Source: Methanomassiliicoccales archaeon
GTDB lineage: Archaea > Thermoplasmatota > Thermoplasmata > SG8-5
Length of the DNA: 38,650 bases
Direction: 5' to 3'
Assembly: GCA_030612505.1 (NCBI GenBank)
Contig: JAUWNU010000007.1
Coordinates: forward strand, 1 to 38,650
Shown: piece after piece, positions 15,743 through 24,762 of the stretch
Layout: the number at the start of each line of letters is the position of its first letter
Position numbering within the stretch: the stretch's first letter is position 1
The notes under the pieces: model-generated
The model's database searches: none
Told to the model about the DNA's origin: nothing
The model's input: the letters and a program-made list of their open reading frames with translations, nothing else
Translations under genes and position numbers: made by a program

Positions 15743-18703
15743 TTACAAAGTGAATGTGCCAGGGTAATGGTCTTCCTGCTCTGGGTTGGAATCATAGTGC
15801 TCGGCATGGTACTTGGGTGCCGCAGCACTGAAGGCAGATTCGCAGGACGTATAACCTTGTGATTTCAATGCCCAGTCCAGATACCAGTATGTCCATGCAC
15901 CATTGTTGTAGGACGGCGCATCGTAGCCATACTCGTTCCAGCCGCAGGTCTCTGCAACATAGCGGCCAGATGAGGCACCAGCGGCCACCTCGTCCATTCC
16001 ACCGCTTCTGCAACAATCAAAGAATATGAATACATGGGTGCTGTCCAAGCCTGAAAGGTGAGTTGCCAGTACCGTATCAAGTATGCAGCCATGGCCTGAG
16101 CCATCAGCATTCCAGGCAAAGAACTGTGACGGGTGACCGTCCACTTGACCAGGGGTATTGCTGTAACCCCCCTCTGACTGGAATCCGCCATGGCCTGAGA
16201 AGCATATAGCAACATCATCTCCAGCCCGCTCATTGGGCAATAGCCAGTTATCTATTTCATTGTAGATTGCCGCCTCACTTGCCTGGCTGTCAATCAGGGT
16301 GTGTACCGTGTAACCCTTTCCCTGCAGATAGTTGGTCCAGTCCACTGCATCCTCGTCGCAATACGATAGATCGCTGATGTACTGATAATTTGATATTCCG
16401 ATGACCAGGGCCCACTTGTTGCTGCTTCCGGCCTCCGTACTGGATGCCTGGACACTGTAAGAACCACTGCCACTGTAAGATATGGCCATTATGTGATAGG
16501 TTCCGGCAGGAGGGTTGGTGATGGTACAGGATTCGGTGGATGAACCTGTGTATCCCCGGGAATCATAAGTGGAAGTTGTTGGGGCAGTCCCGAACCTCAC
16601 ATACAGATCAAAATCAGCAGTTGATGGGCCAGACATATCAACTTTCAGACTGGTCTTGCCGGATGGGACGCTGACTGTGAAGTATTCCTTGTCTCCTGAA
16701 GCTGTCAGGCTGCCAGTTCCTGCACTTCCGTCCAAGGTCAATACAGTGGTTCCAGAACCGTCTGAGCTTGTTGTGAACACATTGTCACTGCTGGTGGCGG
16801 TATTACCACTTGCATCGGCAGATTTAACCCTGAAATGATAGGTCTTGGAAGCCAGTAAGTTCGAAAGCGCCACTGAATGGGAGGTTACGCCGTTGGCACC
16901 GGTCAAGGAACTGCCATAACCTGTGGTTGTTCCATATTCTACTATGCTGCTGGCGGGTTCATTGGTGCTCCAGGTTATGGTGGCACTATTGGAGGATATT
17001 GAAGAAACAGAAACACTAGATATCACTGGTGGCGTTACATCCGCCCCACCGGTGATGGTTGCCCTCACATTGTAGTTACCGCTTCCGCTGTAGCAATAGG
17101 TCATGATATAATAGGTGGCCGCTGCGGGGTTGCTCACGGTGCAGGTCTCGTCTGCACTGTTCGTATAACCCCTAGCATCATAGCTTGAGGTTGTCGGCTG
17201 GCTGCCTCTCTTTACATATAAATCATAGTCAGCCCCAGAGCTTGGGCCGTCCATGAATACTACAAGTGAAGAGTATCCTGAGCCAACGGTGACTTGGAAG
17301 TACTTGCTCTGGCCAGCGCTTGAGAATGAGTAGGTGTCGCTGGTCACGCCAAGTGTCAGAATGGTTGTGGTGGTGCCCGAGGATGCTGTTGTGAATGTCC
17401 TGTCAGTGCTTGTTGCGGTATTGCCTGCGATATCTGTACTAACAACCCTGCAATGATATGTGGTTGATGCGCTGAGTCCAGAGAAGGAAACTGAATGGGA
17501 TGTCACTCCGCCGCTGCCAGTTGCCGTAGACCCATAACTGGTTGTTGTACCATAGTTGACTGTGCTGGTACTAGATTCATCGGTTGTCCAGATTATTGTG
17601 GCTCCCGTGTCCGTTATGGAAGACGCACCAATTTCTGAAATTACTGGAGGCGTTGTGTCCCCTGCTGATTGGGTTGTAAATGTATAATCTGAACTTGTTC
17701 CAACATTGCTGCTGGCATCGGTGGATTTAACTCTGAAATGATAGGTTGTAGAGCCACTGAGGCCGGACAAAGAGACCGTGTGGAAGGTTACGCCATTGCT
17801 GCCTGTGGCTGTGGACCCATAGCCTGTGGTTGTGCCATATTCTACCAAGCTGCTGCTGGCCTCATTGGTGGTCCAAGTAATAGTTATACTATCACTGGTC
17901 AAAGAGGATCCGGATACCGCAGAGATGCTTGGTGGTGTTGTATCGCCAACTATTTCAGCATTGGCCACAATATCGTAACTGCCACTGCCGCTGTATGAAT
18001 GGGCCATTATGTAATAAGTTCCAGATGATGGATTGCTTATCTGGCAAGTCTCATCTGAAGAAGAAGTATAACCTTTCACATCATAGCTTGACGTGGTTGG
18101 AGGTGTGCCATATTTAACATACAAATCAAAATCGGCACCTGTCGGGCCATTGTATGTCTGAATGGTCAAAGACGAATAACCGACACCCAGATCAAGTGTA
18201 AAATGTTCCATATCTCCTGTGCCTGTCAAAACGCCGGAAGATGGAACCGCAAGGGAAAGATCTCCAAGAGAGTCGCCGCCTGTTTTGGTGGCCTTGACCT
18301 CATATGAACCGCTGCCGCTGTAGGATATGACCATTATGTAATATGTCCCGCTTGCCGGGTCTGTCAGAGGGCAGGCCTCATTTGAGGATGATGTGTAACC
18401 CTTGACATCATAGCTAGAAGTGGTTGGCTGTGAGCCTCTTTTCACGTACAAATCAAAATCCGAACCACCCGGGCCATTCTGGGTTATAACATCCAATGCT
18501 GTGCATCCGCTGGGTATGGTTATGTAATAATAATCCTTGGCACCGGTTCCGCTAAGGGAGCCGGCAACTGGCACGCCTGATGTTAATTCGGCATTTGCGC
18601 CATCGGCCAATACGCTTATTGGGGCTGCCAGGAACCCAAGTGCTATCACCATACAAATTAAAATTGTAAAATTATTAAATTTTGAATCGCTGTTCTTCCA
18701 CAT
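15743..18703 (-). CDS. Secreted caspase-like peptidase (C14) with PPC and Fn3 domains
   Basis: 986 residues from the ATG at 18703, where GGAGG stands 7 bases upstream. A signal segment (FTILICMVIALGFLAAPISV) precedes four pre-peptidase C-terminal (PPC) domains and three Fn3 domains in the order PPC-PPC-Fn3-Fn3-PPC-Fn3-PPC. A C-terminal C14 p20 domain starts near residue 762 (KWALVIGISNYQY). The catalytic pair is visible: H838 in FSGHGG and C898 in FDCCRSGG. Metacaspase-like enzymes usually cut after Arg or Lys; specificity here is not readable. PPC domains often mark secreted proteases. There is no membrane anchor, so it should act outside the cell. First gene of the four-gene surface operon, with an operator-like region upstream. 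Confidence 0.85.
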   Translation of the reverse strand: MWKNSDSKFNNFTILICMVIALGFLAAPISVLADGANAELTSGVPVAGSLSGTGAKDYYYITIPSGCTALDVITQNGPGGSDFDLYVKRGSQPTTSSYDVKGYTSSSNEACPLTDPASGTYYIMVISYSGSGSYEVKATKTGGDSLGDLSLAVPSSGVLTGTGDMEHFTLDLGVGYSSLTIQTYNGPTGADFDLYVKYGTPPTTSSYDVKGYTSSSDETCQISNPSSGTYYIMAHSYSGSGSYDIVANAEIVGDTTPPSISAVSGSSLTSDSITITWTTNEASSSLVEYGTTTGYGSTATGSNGVTFHTVSLSGLSGSTTYHFRVKSTDASSNVGTSSDYTFTTQSAGDTTPPVISEIGASSITDTGATIIWTTDESSTSTVNYGTTTSYGSTATGSGGVTSHSVSFSGLSASTTYHCRVVSTDIAGNTATSTDRTFTTASSGTTTTILTLGVTSDTYSFSSAGQSKYFQVTVGSGYSSLVVFMDGPSSGADYDLYVKRGSQPTTSSYDARGYTNSADETCTVSNPAAATYYIMTYCYSGSGNYNVRATITGGADVTPPVISSVSVSSISSNSATITWSTNEPASSIVEYGTTTGYGSSLTGANGVTSHSVALSNLLASKTYHFRVKSADASGNTATSSDNVFTTSSDGSGTTVLTLDGSAGTGSLTASGDKEYFTVSVPSGKTSLKVDMSGPSTADFDLYVRFGTAPTTSTYDSRGYTGSSTESCTITNPPAGTYHIMAISYSGSGSYSVQASSTEAGSSNKWALVIGISNYQYISDLSYCDEDAVDWTNYLQGKGYTVHTLIDSQASEAAIYNEIDNWLLPNERAGDDVAICFSGHGGFQSEGGYSNTPGQVDGHPSQFFAWNADGSGHGCILDTVLATHLSGLDSTHVFIFFDCCRSGGMDEVAAGASSGRYVAETCGWNEYGYDAPSYNNGAWTYWYLDWALKSQGYTSCESAFSAAAPKYHAEHYDSNPEQEDHYPGTFTL

Positions 18704-18719
18704 TATACTTCCTCCTTGT

Positions 18720-18785
18720 TTGCCTATCAGGCAATACCATAGGAGATTATAGAGCAATATATTACTTAAACATATAGGAGATATA
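18720..18785 (-). promoter_or_regulatory. Promoter/operator-like region of the caspase operon
   Basis: On the minus strand the TATA-like TTTAAGTAATATATTG (18755-18770) lies about 50-65 bases before the ATG. It is flanked by near-identical direct repeats, ATAGGAGATTATA (18739-18751) and ATAGGAGATATA (18774-18785, plus-strand spelling). Between the promoter and the gene, TTGCC/GGCAA (18720-18734) forms a short inverted repeat. The arrangement looks like regulator-binding sites bracketing the TATA box; that is inference. Confidence 0.4.
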
Positions 18786-18816
18786 ACTCAATACTCAATA
18801 AAACATATAAAATGGA

Positions 18817-18837
18817 GGCCAGCGAAAATGGCTGGCC
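18817..18837 (-). terminator. GGCCAGC hairpin after the 546-residue membrane protein gene
   Basis: GGCCAGC (18817-18823) pairs with GCTGGCC (18831-18837) around seven bases. On the minus strand TCCATTTTATATG follows. It lies 31 bases after the stop codon at 18868 and separates that gene from the caspase operon. The same core and flanks recur at 20605-20626. Confidence 0.55.
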
Positions 18838-18867
18838 CTATTTTCCATTTATTTGATATGATGAGTG

Positions 18868-20508
18868 CTAATCCCATCTTACCATAATGTTCCGACCATT
18901 GATTACCTGGTATTCAACTGTTATAGAATCTCCAATTTCAATGAGGAAAGGCTGGGTTTCCGGCCCTGAGTATATCACAGTTCCATTGACTTCCAAATAC
19001 CATTCAGTCTCTCCGTCAACAACATATGAATGGATGTCTGTAACATTGCCGCTGATGGTTAGAACAGTTTCATTGATAATTTCAATGGGTGTAAAGCCCG
19101 TGAGAACCTCTTCGAGAGTATCGCCCATTGTAACCTCCCCGTCCAGCGCCCGCACTAGAGCAACTTTCTGAAGAATATTTGTTCCAGAATGAATTGGCGT
19201 AAACCATGTTTCATTACCATCAATAATCAGGAATATTGGCTGGGTAGCATACCACCCCACAAAATTGGTAACCTTTGCTGTGGCAGCCTCCATGGCCGCA
19301 TAGCCGTTCAGAAGGCCATTAACCCTGTAGAAATTTGATTCCCCGGTCCTGGTATTCATGAGAATGTATCCTACCATACTTTGATCTGAGCTGGCAGGGG
19401 ATGTGAAATCAGTAAACCAGAATGTTTGATTGTTTTCACCAACTATCATGTAAACATCGGTACCGAAACCGCCGCCGTCCTGAGAGTATGCATTGTTCTT
19501 GGCTGTGGGCTGCATCACATCCTCTTCTGTGAATACAGTGTTCCAGAACCCATTCTTGTAGCTGCCCCACCATTCACAGTAGCTTTCTGCCAGTTCCTCT
19601 GGAAAGGCATTGTCTATCCAGCCTGGTTGCTCTCCAAAGACATATGATGTCATTGATTTGTTCAGTGGAGATATCACAAGAACATTCTTTGCCACGGCAC
19701 CGGTATAGGAAACAGTGGGCTGGCTCAGGGTAACTATGACCCATGGAGAGCCGTTCTCATCAATTTCAAAGGCCCAGTGCTGGTCATAGTTTGGGTATTG
19801 ATTGTAAACTATTCTGTGCATATACTGGCTGAAATACTCTCCTTCATAGGAATAATCCACTGCATAATTATCCACCATGATAGCTTCCTTAGCAGGATCC
19901 TCGCCATCAACCAGAATGTATCCTGGCGTCACATCAAAATTCCATTGTTTAAAGAAGTCCCTGTGAATCAGCGGGCAGACCCAGGTCAATTTCCCATGAT
20001 AAAGAATAATCTCAAGCTCGCCTATCATGACCCGATTGCCCAGTTCACCAACTACTTTATCAGCTTTCCATTTGGCATACTCATAATTAACCTGGCGAAC
20101 ATGTGTGGTATCTATTTCCACTGGCTTGCCCTCTACTTCTATAATGTCAGTAAGGCCGTGAAGGTCCTTTGTCATTAGGAATGGTGAAATAGCCATTATC
20201 AGTAGAACAACAATAAGCAATATTCCTGGTAACATTTTCTTTGATTTTTCCATATTGAATGAGATATATACAAACCAGAAACCAATGGTGAATATGACCA
20301 TAAAGAGTATTATGAGATTAATGCCAATTGTTTTTACCATTAAAAAATAATTGATTATGCCCAGGGCTATACTCATTATCAATGCTATGTATATTGCTCT
20401 CTTCAGAGCATTTTTCCAATCATTTCTATCATGTTCAATAATGAACAGGTTCATGACCTGACCAGCAAGTGCGGCTATCAGAACTATAAGCGGTATTATG
20501 AGGTTCAT
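18868..20508 (-). CDS. Unknown membrane protein with large extracellular domain
   Basis: 546 residues, not assigned to a family. The N-terminal 120 residues hold four hydrophobic helices (about 2-23, 38-58, 62-85, 91-112). The remainder is soluble and rich in aromatic residues, with segments such as YILVDGEDPAKEAIMVDN, QPGWIDNAFPEELAESYCEW and YATQPIFLIIDGNETWF. The last 70 residues look like a small beta-barrel (SGNVTDIHSYVVDGETEWYL). Phrases such as GYILMNTRTGESNFYRVNG suggest a domain also found in bacterial membrane proteins, but I cannot name it. It is preceded by GGAGAGAG near the ATG and has its own hairpin terminator, so it is probably a separate transcription unit. Confidence 0.7.
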   Translation of the reverse strand: MNLIIPLIVLIAALAGQVMNLFIIEHDRNDWKNALKRAIYIALIMSIALGIINYFLMVKTIGINLIILFMVIFTIGFWFVYISFNMEKSKKMLPGILLIVVLLIMAISPFLMTKDLHGLTDIIEVEGKPVEIDTTHVRQVNYEYAKWKADKVVGELGNRVMIGELEIILYHGKLTWVCPLIHRDFFKQWNFDVTPGYILVDGEDPAKEAIMVDNYAVDYSYEGEYFSQYMHRIVYNQYPNYDQHWAFEIDENGSPWVIVTLSQPTVSYTGAVAKNVLVISPLNKSMTSYVFGEQPGWIDNAFPEELAESYCEWWGSYKNGFWNTVFTEEDVMQPTAKNNAYSQDGGGFGTDVYMIVGENNQTFWFTDFTSPASSDQSMVGYILMNTRTGESNFYRVNGLLNGYAAMEAATAKVTNFVGWYATQPIFLIIDGNETWFTPIHSGTNILQKVALVRALDGEVTMGDTLEEVLTGFTPIEIINETVLTISGNVTDIHSYVVDGETEWYLEVNGTVIYSGPETQPFLIEIGDSITVEYQVINGRNIMVRWD

Positions 20509-20604
20509 TTGGCTCTCTCCTTTTTGGTATGTATTAACATCATATCAGTTGCTCGAATATAAAAGGATTATGTGGGTATGCCCAGTTGCTTAATTGAAAA
20601 TGGA

Positions 20605-20626
20605 GGCCAGCGATGATTCGCTGGCC
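20605..20626 (-). terminator. GGCCAGCGA hairpin after the thermosome gene
   Basis: A perfect 9-bp stem, GGCCAGCGA (20605-20613) and TCGCTGGCC (20618-20626), with a 4-base loop. It lies about 40 bases after the thermosome stop on the minus strand and is followed there by TCCATTTTC, as in the copy at 18817. On the plus strand TATTTTTTG follows, so it could work in both directions. Confidence 0.55.
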
Positions 20627-20665
20627 TATTTTTTGTTTTTGATATATCAGATGTGGCCTGCGGCC

Positions 20666-22309
20666 TTACATCATTCCTTCCATTCCGCCCATACCGCCGC
20701 CAGGGGGCATTCCGCCTGGTGGTCCGCCTGTGCCCTTGCGTGCTGCAATGACATCGTCGATCCTGAGGATCATTATTGCGACCTCGCTGGCTGCCTGGAT
20801 TGCCTGGGTTTTAACGCGCATTGGCTCGATGATGTTTTCCTTCTGCATGTCTACAACTTTTCCAGTATTAACATCAATACCTGCAGATCTGCGCTTCTTT
20901 CCCTCATGCTCGCTTCTCAGCTTGATGAGCACATCTATTGCGTCGAGACCTGCATTTTCAGCCAGAGTCCATGGGATTATCTCGGTTGCCCTGGAGAAGG
21001 CCTCTATTGCCAATTGTTCTCGGCCTCCAATTTTTGAGCCATATTTGTTCAGGGCCAGTGAAAGCTCGATCTCCATTGAACCGCCGCCTGGAAGTGCTAC
21101 GCCATCCTCCATTGCCACTGCTGTGACTTTTAGGGCGTCATGGAGTGCACGGTCTGCTTCATCAACAACATGCTCTGTTCCACCGCGAATAAGCAGGCTT
21201 ACAGACTTTGCGTCCTTGCAGCCGGTTATGAAGGTCATGTCACTGTCAGATATCTTCTTCTCTTCGACCATGCCAGCCTTTCCCAGGTCAGATGCACTTA
21301 AATCTTCCAGGTTAGTTACCAGCTTTGCGCCGGTTGCCTTTCCAAGCTTTTCCATATCGGATTTTTTAACCCTGCGAACTGCGAATATTCCCTCTTTGGC
21401 CAGGAAATGCTGAACAAGGTCATCAATACCCTTCTGGCAGATGATGACATTTGCGCCGCTCTTTTTGATTATGTCCACTTTCTTCCTGAGTGTCTTCTCT
21501 TCCTCATCAAGGAATTTCTGGAGCTGGCCCGGGTCTGTTATCTGGATTTTGGCATCAACTTCGGTCTTCTTAATTTCCAGTGCTGAATCGATAAGTGCGA
21601 TCTTGGCATTCTTGACGCTGGACGGCATTCTCGGGTGCACCTTTTCCTTGTCCAGAATTATTCCCTCGATGAGGGTTGTGTCGGCCACTGTTCCGCCATG
21701 CTTTTTCTCGATTTTTATATTGTCAATGTCCACGACATAGCTGTTTCCCTTCTTTTCAGCGACTGCCTTGACTGCCCTGACTGCTATTTCTGCCAGCCCA
21801 TTCTTGTTGGGGCCAATACTCTTTCCGGTCATTGCTGTCATTGCAATGTTCTTCAGCATCTTGTCATTCTTGGGGTCAACCTTGATGCCCAGCTTCTTGA
21901 GAATTGCAATAGATTCCTCTGCTGCCAGCCTGTAACCATTGGCAATGACTGTTGGATGCACATTCTGCTCGATTAGATCCTCAGCCTTTTTCAGCAATTC
22001 GCCAGCCAGTATAACAGCAGATGTTGTTCCATCTCCGCACTCATTGTCCTGGGTCTTGGCAACTTCCACGACCATCTTGGCTGCTGGATGCTCGATATCG
22101 ATTTCCTTCAGGATTGTTGCGCCATCATTTGTGATGACCACATCGCCCATGCTGTCCACAAGCATTTTATCCATTCCCTTTGGTCCCAAAGTCGAGCGCA
22201 CAGCATCTGCGACTGCCTTTGCAGCTGCAATATTGTTGAACTGGGCTCCTTTTCCTCTGGTCCTCTCTGTTCCTTCTCTTAATACAATTATTGGTTGTTG
22301 TCCGTTCAT
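20666..22309 (-). CDS. Thermosome (group II chaperonin) subunit
   Basis: ATP-driven protein-folding chamber subunit of the archaeal cytoplasm, 547 residues. Family signatures include [30 protein letters not shown], the ATP-binding [15 protein letters not shown] and [12 protein letters not shown]. The Gly/Met-rich tail ([16 protein letters not shown]) is typical. The start is the ATG at 22309, eight bases after GGGAGG; a TTG at 22324 overlaps that ribosome site. A TATA box at 22356-22364 predicts a leader of about 23 bases. It is followed by the GGCCAGCGA hairpin. The subunit type (alpha or beta) cannot be told. Confidence 0.97.
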   Translation of the reverse strand: MNGQQPIIVLREGTERTRGKGAQFNNIAAAKAVADAVRSTLGPKGMDKMLVDSMGDVVITNDGATILKEIDIEHPAAKMVVEVAKTQDNECGDGTTSAVILAGELLKKAEDLIEQNVHPTVIANGYRLAAEESIAILKKLGIKVDPKNDKMLKNIAMTAMTGKSIGPNKNGLAEIAVRAVKAVAEKKGNSYVVDIDNIKIEKKHGGTVADTTLIEGIILDKEKVHPRMPSSVKNAKIALIDSALEIKKTEVDAKIQITDPGQLQKFLDEEEKTLRKKVDIIKKSGANVIICQKGIDDLVQHFLAKEGIFAVRRVKKSDMEKLGKATGAKLVTNLEDLSASDLGKAGMVEEKKISDSDMTFITGCKDAKSVSLLIRGGTEHVVDEADRALHDALKVTAVAMEDGVALPGGGSMEIELSLALNKYGSKIGGREQLAIEAFSRATEIIPWTLAENAGLDAIDVLIKLRSEHEGKKRRSAGIDVNTGKVVDMQKENIIEPMRVKTQAIQAASEVAIMILRIDDVIAARKGTGGPPGGMPPGGGMGGMEGMM

Positions 22310-22355
22310 TTTAATTCCTCCCAAATAGTTGGTAGTCTCTACGATAACAGAACGT

Positions 22356-22364
22356 CTATAAAAG
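22356..22364 (-). promoter_or_regulatory. TATA box of the thermosome gene
   Basis: On the minus strand AAACTTTTATAGACG, 47-55 bases before the start codon. It predicts a transcript start near 22332 and a short leader carrying GGGAGG. The gap to dph6 is about 130 bases and holds both divergent promoters. Confidence 0.55.
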
Positions 22365-22438
22365 TTTAACTACTAATAATTATCTCCCTGGCCGCCTGTT
22401 CGCAAGTTATTTTAGTAACAGGCACATTCATGAGAGGC

Positions 22439-23110
22439 ATGAAGGTAGCGGCCCTATTTTCAGGAGGCAAGGACTCAACCTATGCAATCTACCTGGCACA
22501 GCAAAGGGGCTGGACCGTGGAACTTCTTATATCCATTGTTCCGGAACATGGAGAATCCTATATGTTCCATATACCGAATATTCATCTGGCGGAAATGCTG
22601 GCAGAAGCAATGAGGCTGAGGCATGCTGAGTTCACCACAGAAGGCAAGGAAGAAGAGGAACTGGATGACCTGAAAATCGCATTGGCAGACCGGGATGTGG
22701 CTGGTGTTTTGACCGGGGCCATTGCCTCGGATTATCAGACAACCCGCATTGACAGGCTATGCCATGAACTGGGCATGAAATCCTTTTCGCCGCTCTGGAG
22801 ATGGGACCAGCGCCATGTTCTGGAGGACATGAACGCCGCAGGCTTCAAAACCATAATAGTTGGGGTTTATGCCGAAGGTCTTGGGGAAGACTGGCTGGGC
22901 AGAGAACTTGATGAAGATGCCCTGAAGGAACTTGATGTGATTGCAGAAAAATATGGCATTAATATCAGTGGCGAAGGTGGTGAGTTCGAAACACTGGTCA
23001 TTGATGGGCCAAATTTTTACAAAAAGCTTGAGATTGTGGAATCGAAGAAGCACTGGGAAGGGACCCGGGGCGAGCTGATAATCAAGGAAGCCAGATTGAT
23101 TGAGAGATAG
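22439..23110 (+). CDS. Dph6-like diphthine--ammonia ligase
   Basis: ATP-dependent amidase of the last step of diphthamide synthesis, turning diphthine on aEF2 into diphthamide; archaeal MJ0570-type protein. 223 residues from the ATG at 22439. The PP-loop SGGKDSTYAI (about 8-17) binds ATP. Other family landmarks are GVLTGAIASDYQTTRIDR, SPLWRWDQ, the VGVYAEGLGEDWLGR loop and ISGEGGEFETLVIDGP. I prefer 22439 over the ATG at 22430 because TTATTTTAG (22407-22415) is then 24-32 bases upstream, fitting a leaderless mRNA, and family members begin MKVAAL. The stop is followed within 10 bases by a GGGTCTAGG repeat like the one after dph2. Confidence 0.9.
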   Translation: MKVAALFSGGKDSTYAIYLAQQRGWTVELLISIVPEHGESYMFHIPNIHLAEMLAEAMRLRHAEFTTEGKEEEELDDLKIALADRDVAGVLTGAIASDYQTTRIDRLCHELGMKSFSPLWRWDQRHVLEDMNAAGFKTIIVGVYAEGLGEDWLGRELDEDALKELDVIAEKYGINISGEGGEFETLVIDGPNFYKKLEIVESKKHWEGTRGELIIKEARLIER

Positions 23111-23117
23111 GATGCTT

Positions 23118-23286
23118 GGGTCTAGGGGCTAGGGTTCAGGGTCTAGGAAAATTGATTAGTTCGGAGGACTAAATCTATCTCATCTATAGTTTAGGCATCC
23201 AGCCAAATTTAAACCCTAGACCCCCTCTAACGATAACCAAACATAGACCCTATCTCTTTTGTATAAAAACTCAGACCCTAGACCCT
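23118..23286. repeat. GGGTCTAGGG-bordered intergenic repeat, copy 2
   Basis: Between the convergent dph6 and alcohol dehydrogenase genes. GGGTCTAGG (23118-23126) and AGGGTCTAGG (23138-23147) face CCCTAGACCCC (23214-23224) and AGACCCTAGACCCT (23273-23286) on the other side, an inverted arrangement. One unit, TCTAACGATAACCAAACATA then GACCC (23226-23250), and the following TATCTCTTTTGTATA stretch closely match units of the copy at 6.7-7.0 kb. The repeat supplies the TAG stop codon of the alcohol dehydrogenase. Confidence 0.8.
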
Positions 23287-24328
23287 ATTCGTGTGGCATT
23301 ATTATGACCTTTACAGAATCATCACCTTTTGCTACCAGATTGAAGCCTTCTTGAGCATCGGCCAGTCCGAACCTGTGGGTTATCATATCAGCCACCGGAA
23401 CTGCCCCTATCCGAATCAGGTCCAGGGCCGCAATGTGGTCCATGGGAGAAGCAGCATATGTTGTTGTTAGCGTGACCTCTTTCTTCCAAAATATGTCATT
23501 GATTGAAAACGGGAATGTTTCCCCCTGGCCAGTGGGTGCGAAAAATAGGACTGTTCCTCCTTTATCTACCACCTCCAGGGCTGCTTTAACAGCTGGCATT
23601 GCCCCGGTACAGGCAACAACACATTGCGCCTTTTCTCCGCCATTGGCTTCAATGAGGTCTGAAACTAAGTTCTCATCAGATATTACTGCCTCATCTGCTC
23701 CGAGTCTCAATGCCTGGTCAAGACGATATTCAGAAATATCCGCAGCAATGACTGTGCTGGCTCCTCTGGCCCTTGCAAGGCTCACATGCAGCAGGCCGGA
23801 AATTCCTGCACCAATTATTATTACGGATTTTCCCGGAGCAATATCAAGTTTATTCTGGCCCCGAATTACGCAGGCCAATGGCTCGGCGAATGTTGCCTCT
23901 TCAAAGCTTACTTCGTCGGGAATTTTGAACACACCCCGGTCAACATTGATATCTGGCAGCCGCACAAATTCTGCAAATCCGCCTGGGTGGAAGTTTGTAC
24001 CGCCCTGAAGCGATGAACACGCAGTATGATGGCCGTGATGGCAGTACTCACAGGTATTGCATGGAACATGATGGGCTGCGACTATTCTGTCGCCGACATT
24101 GTACTTCTTAATATTCTGGCCGACTTCTACTATTGTGCCAGCAACCTCATGGCCCAGTACGAGCGGCACTTTGTCCCGGCGGTACCATTCCATTACGTCT
24201 GAACCGCAGATGCCGCTGGCCTCAACCTTCATCAGCACTTCTCCTGGCCCGATCTCAGGAACTGACATTTTTTCCAATCGAACATCATCATTGGCATAGT
24301 ACATTGCAACCCGCATTTCATTGGTCAT
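23285..24328 (-). CDS. Zinc-dependent alcohol/polyol dehydrogenase (MDR family)
   Basis: 347-residue medium-chain dehydrogenase that oxidises an alcohol or polyol with NAD(P). The catalytic zinc ligands are C41 (GICGSD), H60 and E61 (GHEVAG). The structural zinc is held by C90, C93, C96 and C104 (PCNTCEYCHHGHHTAC). The Rossmann loop is IIIGAGISGLLHVS (about 168-181). The pattern is nearest to threonine, sorbitol or 2,3-butanediol dehydrogenases; the substrate is not readable. It is convergent with dph6, and its stop codon lies in a dispersed repeat. No clear ribosome site precedes the ATG; an in-frame ATG at 24316 is possible. Confidence 0.9.
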   Translation of the reverse strand: MTNEMRVAMYYANDDVRLEKMSVPEIGPGEVLMKVEASGICGSDVMEWYRRDKVPLVLGHEVAGTIVEVGQNIKKYNVGDRIVAAHHVPCNTCEYCHHGHHTACSSLQGGTNFHPGGFAEFVRLPDINVDRGVFKIPDEVSFEEATFAEPLACVIRGQNKLDIAPGKSVIIIGAGISGLLHVSLARARGASTVIAADISEYRLDQALRLGADEAVISDENLVSDLIEANGGEKAQCVVACTGAMPAVKAALEVVDKGGTVLFFAPTGQGETFPFSINDIFWKKEVTLTTTYAASPMDHIAALDLIRIGAVPVADMITHRFGLADAQEGFNLVAKGDDSVKVIIMPHE

Positions 24329-24402
24329 GATGGGGGGAAAGCAGGCATCAGATAGAAGTTTTGTTATCGGGGATTGTGGGAACCGATTTATGAGATATAG
24401 GA

Positions 24403-24750
24403 TTATTTAGCCAGTGTCTTTTCGATATCATCGAGACTTGGAATTCCGATGATTACTTGATTGCCGATAACTGTGGCTGGCGTCTCCCTTATTCCTTTGA
24501 GACATGCTCTAAATAAGTCTCTGCGTGTGTTTATAGTATGAATAGAAAGAATAATGCCATTTTCTTCTGAAAAAACCTCAAGCAGTTTTATTATGGCTTC
24601 CTCTGCTTCAGATAGGTGCTTTGTTGTTGATTTTCTTACTTCTTGAGGCCATTTATATTTGTATGTGTGGCAATAGCTTGGTGTTTCCCTTTCTGGAATT
24701 GTAATCATTTTTTTCCTTGGTCGAATGTATAAATCTATAGGCTTTTTCAT
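24403..24750 (-). CDS. Thioredoxin-fold protein without zinc ribbon (paralogue 3 of 3)
   Basis: 115 residues from the ATG at 24750, set by AGGTG eight bases upstream (a GTG at 24759 overlaps that site). It aligns with the two preceding genes: an N-terminal strand IDLYIRP, a helix rich in Glu, a strand ILSIHTINTRRD, then GIRETPATVIGNQVIIGIPS. There TPA is the cis-proline of the thioredoxin fold and GIPS the usual last-strand turn. A CxxC redox motif is absent; single cysteines stand at SYCHTY and RACLKG. It ends without the zinc ribbon of its neighbours. Third gene of the operon, 12 bases after the previous stop. A redox, copper- or protein-binding role is speculative. Confidence 0.6.
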   Translation of the reverse strand: MKKPIDLYIRPRKKMITIPERETPSYCHTYKYKWPQEVRKSTTKHLSEAEEAIIKLLEVFSEENGIILSIHTINTRRDLFRACLKGIRETPATVIGNQVIIGIPSLDDIEKTLAK

Positions 24751-24762
24751 CTCTAACACCTT

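Noticed and set aside
8613-18752. Many long plus-strand reading frames opposite the surface operon
   Set aside because: They are antisense shadows of Thr/Ser/Asp-rich coding sequence and lack ribosome sites and family resemblance.
20594-22328. Long plus-strand frames opposite the thermosome gene
   Set aside because: They mirror the well-conserved chaperonin sequence and show no independent similarity.
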